Both the position numbers and the translations under genes were made by a program. Shown one piece after another: positions 6,074 through 10,266 of a stretch of DNA of 10,266 nt. Each line of letters starts with the position of its first letter. Within the stretch, counting starts at the first letter, position 1. The DNA is from Lentisphaeria bacterium UBA1829 (GTDB lineage Bacteria > Verrucomicrobiota > Lentisphaeria > Victivallales > UBA1829), in NCBI GenBank assembly GCA_002338895.1, contig DDJH01000198.1, positions 9,305 through 19,570 on the forward strand, in the 5' to 3' direction. The notes beneath the pieces are model-generated. The model saw only the letters and a program-made list of their open reading frames with translations, had not been told where the DNA came from and ran no database searches.

Positions 6074-6101
6074 ATATAGAGCTGTTCCGAAGAAAAGTCA
6101 A
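6073..6101 (-). promoter_or_regulatory. Promoter of the ADP-ribosylglycohydrolase-like gene
   Basis: On the minus strand TTGACT (6096-6101) and TATATT (6073-6078) are separated by exactly 17 bases, with five of six matches in each box. Transcription would begin near 6066, giving a leader of about 50 bases to the ATG at 6013. Confidence 0.65.
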
Positions 6102-6240
6102 GGGTTTTCCGGGAAAAAACAGGGGGACGGCGTTCCATGAATATGTTTTCGGAGGGGGAGGGGATGATTTTCCCGGCGGAATGGTTCCGGAATCCGGGTG
6201 AAAGACGGGGTGAAAAATCCGCTGGAAATGAATTTCCGGC

Positions 6241-6269
6241 TTGCAATTCCCCCACGGGGAAGATATAGT
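6241..6269 (+). promoter_or_regulatory. Promoter of the nucleotide-sugar operon with dyad in the spacer
   Basis: TTGCAA (6241-6246) and TATAGT (6264-6269) are 17 bases apart, placing the start near 6276. The spacer contains a perfect 6-3-6 inverted repeat, TTCCCCCACGGGGAA (6247-6261), which a regulator could occupy between the two boxes. Confidence 0.5.
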
Positions 6270-6333
6270 ACGGAAAAAGGGACGGTTCGTCTCTAGTCTT
6301 TCAATGAGTTTGGATGGGATTGCGGTACAGAAT

Positions 6334-7278
6334 ATGCAGAAAAATGCCAGACTGTGGATCGCCGGACATACCGGAATGGTCGGCAGTGCACTTCTTCGAA
6401 AATTGACGGAAAACGGATATTCCAATTTCCTGCTGAGAAGTCATTCGGAGCTGGATCTTCGAGATGCTTCCGCCGTGGAAACGTTCGTGCAGAAGGAACG
6501 CCCGGAACTGGTGATTCTCGCCGCCGCGAAGGTCGGCGGAATTTCGGCAAACCGCGAATTCATGGCGGAATTCCTGCTGGAGAATCTGCAGATTCAGAAC
6601 AATGTGATCTCCTCCGCATGGAAACACGGCGTGAAGAAACTCTGTTTTCTCGCAAGCAACTGCATCTATCCGCGGGAGGCGGCACAGCCGTTCCGGGAGG
6701 AGTCCCTGCTGGATGGTCCGCCGGAAACGACCAATGAAGGATATGCGCTGGCGAAGATCGCCGGTCTCCGGCTCTGTCAGTATCTGAGCCGGCAGTACGG
6801 ACTGCGGACCATTTCGCTGATTCCCTGCTGCCTGTATGGAAAAAACGATCATTTCGAGCCGGAACGCTCGCATGTGATGGCAGCAATGGTCAAACGGTTC
6901 TGCGATGCGGCGGATTCCGGAGTGAACGAGGTGGTCTGCTGGGGAAGTGGAACGCCGAAACGGGAGTTCCTCAATGTGGATGACTTCGCAGAGATCGCCT
7001 GCAATTTGTTTGAGACTTATGAGGATCCCGGGGTGCTGAATGTCGGTTCCGCAGAGGAAATCGGAATGCGCGAACTGGCGGAACGGGTTGCCGCATGCGC
7101 GGGGTATCGCGGAACGATCCGGTGGGATCGTTCAAAACCGGATGGAATAGCCCGTAAAATACTGGACAGTTCCCGGCTTCATGCGTGGTCGTCGTGGCGT
7201 CCGCGCATCGCTCTGGAGGAGGGGATTCGGAGCATGATCGAAGAGTACCGCTCCAAAAAGAGCAGGAGGCGCGTGTGA
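6334..7278 (+). CDS. fcl: GDP-L-fucose synthase-like NADPH epimerase/reductase
   Basis: A 314-residue extended short-chain dehydrogenase. The G-H-T-G-M-V-G nucleotide-binding loop is at 11-17, and the catalytic set of the fucose synthase family is complete: S108 and C110 in S-N-C-I-Y-P, Y137 and K141 in Y-A-L-A-K, H180. These fall one residue after E. coli Fcl S107, C109, Y136, K140 and H179, which supports the start at 6334; an ATG at 6304 would add ten residues. Neither start has a good ribosome site. The enzyme class epimerises C3/C5 and reduces C4 of a GDP-4-keto-6-deoxy sugar. W-G-S-G-x-x-x-R-E-F-L-x-V-D-D (203-217) is also typical. It is first in the operon; its stop overlaps the next start (GTGA). 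No GDP-mannose dehydratase is in the window. Given the neighbouring His-type dehydratase, it could be a ColC-like GDP-colitose synthase or act on a GDP-heptose, since these share the same scaffold. Confidence 0.92.
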   Translation: MQKNARLWIAGHTGMVGSALLRKLTENGYSNFLLRSHSELDLRDASAVETFVQKERPELVILAAAKVGGISANREFMAEFLLENLQIQNNVISSAWKHGVKKLCFLASNCIYPREAAQPFREESLLDGPPETTNEGYALAKIAGLRLCQYLSRQYGLRTISLIPCCLYGKNDHFEPERSHVMAAMVKRFCDAADSGVNEVVCWGSGTPKREFLNVDDFAEIACNLFETYEDPGVLNVGSAEEIGMRELAERVAACAGYRGTIRWDRSKPDGIARKILDSSRLHAWSSWRPRIALEEGIRSMIEEYRSKKSRRRV

Positions 7279-8261
7279 TTATTTCCAGAACGCCCTATCG
7301 GATCTCGTTTTTTGGAGGCGGAAGCGATTTTCCGGAGCACTTCCGGGAATATGGAAGCTGTGTGCTGGCGTGCGCAATCAATAAATACTGTTTTCTCAAT
7401 GTCCGGAAGCTGCCGCCGTTTTTTGAACACAAGTACCGGGCGGTGTATTCCAGAATCGAAAATATCCGGTCGGTGGAGGAGATTCAGCATCCGTCGATCC
7501 GTGCGGTGCTGCAATATTTCCATCTTCCGGAAGGGATTTCGGTGATTCACGACGGGGATATCCCCGCCCGCAGCGGAATCGGATCGAGTTCCGCATTCAC
7601 GGTGGGACTGCTGAACAGCATGTTTACTTTGACCGGATGTCACGCGTCCAAGCGGCTGCTGGCGGAAACGGCGATTCATATTGAACAGAATCTGATTCGG
7701 GAGACGGTCGGATGTCAGGATCAGATCAGCTGCGCGTACGGCGGGTTGAATTTGATTGAGTTTCATCGGAACGGATCGTTCCGGGTTCTTCCGCTGGATT
7801 TGGAGCAGCCGCGGCTGGATGAGCTGAAATCGTCGCTGCTGCTGATTTATACGGGGATCAGCCGGATCTCTTCCGAGGTGGCGGCGGAGCAGAAAAGCAG
7901 AATTCGGAACAATGCGGGGATGCTGAATGAACTGTCGGAAATGGCCCGCCGCGCGGATGAGCTGCTCCGGTCGGACCGGGAGCTTTCGGAGTTCGGACTT
8001 CTGCTGCATGAGGCGTGGAAGATCAAGAGAGGGCTTTCCACCAAGATTTCGTCGGAGTATCTGGACGGGGTTTATGAGAAGGCCCGTTCGGCGGGGGCGG
8101 TCGGAGGAAAACTGCTCGGAGCGGGAGCGGGAGGGTTCATGCTGTTTTTTGTCCCGCCCGATCGGAGAAGCCGCGTGCTGGAGGCGCTTGACGGTTTCCT
8201 GAATGTGCCGTTCGATTTTGAAATGGACGGATCCAGCATCGTATTCAACGGAGGAGCATGA
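7275..8261 (+). CDS. hddA: GHMP kinase, D-glycero-alpha-D-manno-heptose-7-phosphate kinase type
   Basis: A 328-residue GHMP-superfamily sugar kinase. The N-terminus I-I-S-R-T-P-Y-R-I-S-F-F-G-G-G-S-D (2-18) is characteristic of the HddA group, the phosphate-binding loop P-A-R-S-G-I-G-S-S-S-A is at 97-107, and the third motif G-G-K-L-L-G-A-G-A-G-G-F is at 277-288. HddA phosphorylates C1 of D-glycero-D-manno-heptose 7-phosphate on the route to GDP-heptose; related members phosphorylate fucose or other sugars at C1, so the substrate is inferred. The start is a GTG at 7275 with AGGAGG five bases upstream; the GTGA overlap with the previous stop implies translational coupling. The bisphosphatase, isomerase and guanylyltransferase needed for GDP-heptose are not in the window and might follow downstream. 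Confidence 0.9.
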   Translation: MIISRTPYRISFFGGGSDFPEHFREYGSCVLACAINKYCFLNVRKLPPFFEHKYRAVYSRIENIRSVEEIQHPSIRAVLQYFHLPEGISVIHDGDIPARSGIGSSSAFTVGLLNSMFTLTGCHASKRLLAETAIHIEQNLIRETVGCQDQISCAYGGLNLIEFHRNGSFRVLPLDLEQPRLDELKSSLLLIYTGISRISSEVAAEQKSRIRNNAGMLNELSEMARRADELLRSDRELSEFGLLLHEAWKIKRGLSTKISSEYLDGVYEKARSAGAVGGKLLGAGAGGFMLFFVPPDRRSRVLEALDGFLNVPFDFEMDGSSIVFNGGA

Positions 8262-8263
8262 TT

Positions 8264-9436
8264 ATGGAACCCTTTCCCCTGATGAACGATAATATTACCC
8301 GGGAGGATGTGGATGCGCTGATCGCATTTCTGGATACAATGCCGCGTCTGACCCAGTCGGCGCGCGTGGCGGAATTCGAGAAGGCGTGGAGCCGCTGGCT
8401 CGGTGTGAAGCACAGTGTGTTTGTGAATTCAGGGGCTTCGGCAAATTTTATCACGATCGGAGCTTTTCGATATTTGTATGGAGGGGGCGGAGAGATCATC
8501 GTTCCACCGCTGACATGGGTTTCCGACATCTCTTCCGTGCTTCTGCATGGATTCACCCCGGTGTTTGCGGATATTGATCCGAGGCATCTCGGGATGGCGG
8601 AGGAGAGAATTCTGGAGGCGGTGACCGACCGCACCCGGGCGGTATTCCTGACGCATGTGCAGGGATTCGACGCGTTGAGCGACCGTCTTCTGGCGGAGCT
8701 GAAGAGGAGAAACATCCCGCTGATCGAGGATGTCTGCGAATCGCATGGAGCCACGCATGGAGGACGGAAACTGGGGTCGTTCGGTCTTGCATCGGATTTT
8801 TCGTTCTACTTTGCCCATCACATGAGCACGATCGAGGGGGGGATGGTGTGCACGGACTCCGATGAATTTTACGAGGCGGTGCGGATGTACCGTTCGCACG
8901 GGATGGCGCGGGAGATCTCGGATCCGGAGAGGAAGAGAAAAATTGCGGAGGAGAATCCACAGGTGTCGCCGGATTTCACATTTCTGGTTCCGTCCTGCAA
9001 CTTTCGCGGAACGGAGATCGGAGGGGTTCTCGGACTCTCCCAGCTGAAGCGTCTGGATGAGAACAACCGGAGGAGGACGGAGAATTTTCACCGTTTTCTG
9101 AAGGAGATTGATCCGGAACGGTTCCGGACGGAATTCCGAGTGGAGGGCTCGTCCAACTATGCGTTTCCGCTGGTGATCCGGCAGAAGGACTTTGCGTTCC
9201 GCGACCGGCTGGAAAAGCGGATGCGGGAATACCGGATCGAATTCCGCCGCGGCAATGCCGGAGGAGGCAACCAGCTGCGGCAGCCGTATTTGAAGGGGAT
9301 CGTTCCGCCGGATGAATACCGGAAGTATCCTGAGGTGGAACATATTCATGATTTTGGGTATTATATAGGAAATTATCCGACGCTCCCGCCGGAACGCGTG
9401 TCGGAGCTCTGCCGGATACTCAATGAAGCGAGGTGA
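8264..9436 (+). CDS. DegT/DnrJ/EryC1-fold PLP enzyme with His replacing the catalytic Lys (ColD-like 3-dehydratase)
   Basis: A 390-residue fold-type I PLP protein, close to the 388 residues of ColD. V-N-S-G-A-S-A-N (54-61) binds the cofactor phosphate, E-D-V-C-E-S (155-160) supplies D156 for the pyridine nitrogen, and S-F-Y-F-A-H-H-M-S-T-I-E-G-G (180-193) aligns without gaps with the ArnB-type S-F-H-A-I-K-N-I-T-x-x-E-G-G. The aminotransferase lysine is therefore His185. This swap is the mark of sugar 3-dehydratases: ColD (H188) and the E1 enzyme of CDP-ascarylose synthesis. The clustered cysteines of the iron-sulfur E1/RfbH enzymes are absent, which favours a ColD-like mechanism using PLP and glutamate. 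The likely product is a 4-keto-3-deoxy nucleotide sugar. GGAGG at 8250-8254 is better spaced for the ATG at 8264 than for the ATG at 8258, which overlaps the kinase stop. Automatic annotation would probably call it an aminotransferase. Confidence 0.9.
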   Translation: MEPFPLMNDNITREDVDALIAFLDTMPRLTQSARVAEFEKAWSRWLGVKHSVFVNSGASANFITIGAFRYLYGGGGEIIVPPLTWVSDISSVLLHGFTPVFADIDPRHLGMAEERILEAVTDRTRAVFLTHVQGFDALSDRLLAELKRRNIPLIEDVCESHGATHGGRKLGSFGLASDFSFYFAHHMSTIEGGMVCTDSDEFYEAVRMYRSHGMAREISDPERKRKIAEENPQVSPDFTFLVPSCNFRGTEIGGVLGLSQLKRLDENNRRRTENFHRFLKEIDPERFRTEFRVEGSSNYAFPLVIRQKDFAFRDRLEKRMREYRIEFRRGNAGGGNQLRQPYLKGIVPPDEYRKYPEVEHIHDFGYYIGNYPTLPPERVSELCRILNEAR

Positions 9437-9440
9437 TGAG

Positions 9441-10266
9441 ATGAGTCAAACAATTCTGATGACAGGCGGAGGCGGCTATCTGGGATCCATTATGACGCCG
9501 TATCTGCTTTCACTCGGTTACGAAGTGACGGTGCTGGACAACTTTCTGTTCCGTCAGAACTCGCTGCTCGACTGTTGCGCCCATCCGAAATTTCATGTGG
9601 TTCGGGGCGACTGCCGGGATGAAGCGCTGATGAAGGAGCTGGTTCCCAGGTTTGATGTTCTTATTCCGCTGGCCGCCCTGGTGGGAGCGCCCCTCTGCGA
9701 GCAGGACAGAATCGGAGCGGTGACGGTGAACCGGGATGCGGTTCGGATGCTGGTGCGTCTGGCCTCTCCGTCGCAACAGATCGTCATGCCGATCACGAAC
9801 TCCGGATACGGGATTGGAGAGAGCGGGAAGTTCTGCACGGAGGAGACGCCTCTGCGACCGGTCTCCCTGTATGGACGAGTGAAGGTCGAGGCGGAGGAGG
9901 CGGTCCTTTCGCGGGAGAACAGTGTGAGTCTGCGCCTGGCGACGGTGTTCGGCGCGAGTCCCCGGATGCGTCTGGATCTTCTTGTGAACGATTTTGTCTA
10001 CCGGGCGGTGAACGATCGGGCGGTGGTGATTTTTGAAGGACATTTCAAACGCAACTACATCCATGTCCGGGATGTGGCGCGTGCGTTTGCGCATGTGATC
10101 GGGAATTTCTCCGCGATGAAGGGGAATGCATACAATGTGGGACTTTCGACGGCGAATCTGTCGAAACTGGAGTTGTGCGAGGTGATCCGGAAACACCTTC
10201 CCCGTTTTGTGTATCTGGAGTCGAAGATCGGAGAGGATCCGGACAAGCGCGATTATATTGTTTCCA
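9441..10266 (+). CDS. NAD-dependent epimerase/dehydratase (extended SDR), 3' end outside the window
   Basis: The first 275 codons of an extended short-chain dehydrogenase acting on nucleotide sugars. The Rossmann motif G-G-G-G-Y-L-G is at 9-15, an acidic residue D33 ends the second strand (NAD preference), T-N-S-G-Y-G is at 119-124, and the catalytic pair is Y144 and K148 in S-L-Y-G-R-V-K. R-N-Y-I-H-V-R-D-V-A (204-213) is the usual substrate-side motif. Most of a typical 310-340 residue protein is present. It starts four bases after the previous stop with AGGTG five bases upstream, so it belongs to the operon. It could be a 4-epimerase, 4,6-dehydratase or 4-ketoreductase; the sequence does not separate these. 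If it is a reductase it could finish the 3-deoxy sugar made by the PLP enzyme. Confidence 0.9.
   Translation, partial: MSQTILMTGGGGYLGSIMTPYLLSLGYEVTVLDNFLFRQNSLLDCCAHPKFHVVRGDCRDEALMKELVPRFDVLIPLAALVGAPLCEQDRIGAVTVNRDAVRMLVRLASPSQQIVMPITNSGYGIGESGKFCTEETPLRPVSLYGRVKVEAEEAVLSRENSVSLRLATVFGASPRMRLDLLVNDFVYRAVNDRAVVIFEGHFKRNYIHVRDVARAFAHVIGNFSAMKGNAYNVGLSTANLSKLELCEVIRKHLPRFVYLESKIGEDPDKRDYIVS

Larger units (their letters stand above)
6014..6333. other. 320 bp divergent intergenic region
   Basis: This non-coding stretch separates the ADP-ribosylglycohydrolase-like gene (minus) from the nucleotide-sugar operon (plus). It holds the minus-strand promoter and its dyad (6061-6101), a second dyad TTTTCCGGGAAAA (6105-6117) just upstream of that -35, and the plus-strand promoter (6241-6269). 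Bases 6120-6240 are purine-rich on the plus strand (G and A) with no gene, RNA or clear site that I can support. Confidence 0.6.

Noticed and set aside
4577..6079. 500-codon plus-strand open frame opposite the ADP-ribosylglycohydrolase-like gene
   Set aside because: Its translation is low-complexity and charged with no domain, while the minus strand carries a full recognised protein. Same cause as above.
8429..9349. 306-codon minus-strand open frame inside the PLP-enzyme gene, and a similar one opposite lacI (2031-2975)
   Set aside because: Both are shadows of well-supported genes, without ribosome sites or domains.
1..10266. CRISPR array, tRNA/rRNA genes, insertion sequences, phage or toxin-antitoxin genes, attachment sites
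   Set aside because: I looked for regularly spaced repeats, cloverleaf-like sequences, transposase motifs and terminal repeats on both strands and found none. The only repeat array is the four AATGAGA copies, too short and uneven for CRISPR.

Overview
The window is bacterial, GC-rich and densely coded. It reads as ten protein genes, two of them cut by the window ends, with no RNA genes, insertion sequences or CRISPR array. A glycoside hydrolase module with its own LacI regulator, an ADP-ribosylglycohydrolase-fold protein beside a DeoR regulator, and a separate nucleotide-sugar operon fit a polysaccharide-degrading Gram-negative lineage. The protein flavour (GH127-like and GH36-like enzymes, small DUF805 protein, many sugar-type regulators) resembles Lentisphaerota/Planctomycetota-type genomes. 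That placement is an impression from protein style, not a proven assignment.

Left third (1-3122). Two minus-strand genes, an N-terminal GH127-like fragment (1-157) and a 545-residue TIM-barrel glycosidase resembling GH36/GH31 (341-1978), lie divergent from a LacI-family regulator (2163-3122). The 184 bp between the divergent starts holds a well-formed minus-strand promoter (TTGCCG-17-TATAAT), a perfect -35 (TTGACA) for lacI, and two dyads. The simplest reading is a local regulator controlling its own sugar-catabolic operon.

Middle (3136-6013, all minus strand). A DUF805 small membrane protein, a DeoR-family regulator and a 483-residue ADP-ribosylglycohydrolase-fold protein with an extra C-terminal beta-rich domain. 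The DeoR gene is preceded by four AATGAGA direct repeats, good candidates for its operator. The ADP-ribosylglycohydrolase gene has a near-consensus promoter with a perfect 13 bp dyad at the expected transcription start.

Right (6241-10266, plus strand). One promoter (TTGCAA-17-TATAGT) precedes a tightly coupled operon: a GDP-L-fucose-synthase-like reductase/epimerase, a GHMP kinase of the heptose-7-phosphate kinase type, a DegT/DnrJ/EryC1-fold PLP enzyme, and an NAD-dependent epimerase/dehydratase that runs off the window. The PLP enzyme has histidine where the Schiff-base lysine should be, the hallmark of 3-dehydratases such as ColD. The operon therefore probably makes a GDP-linked 3-deoxy sugar (colitose-like, or a 3-deoxy-heptose given the kinase) for a surface glycan, rather than ordinary fucose or an amino sugar. 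This is the most interesting point in the window.
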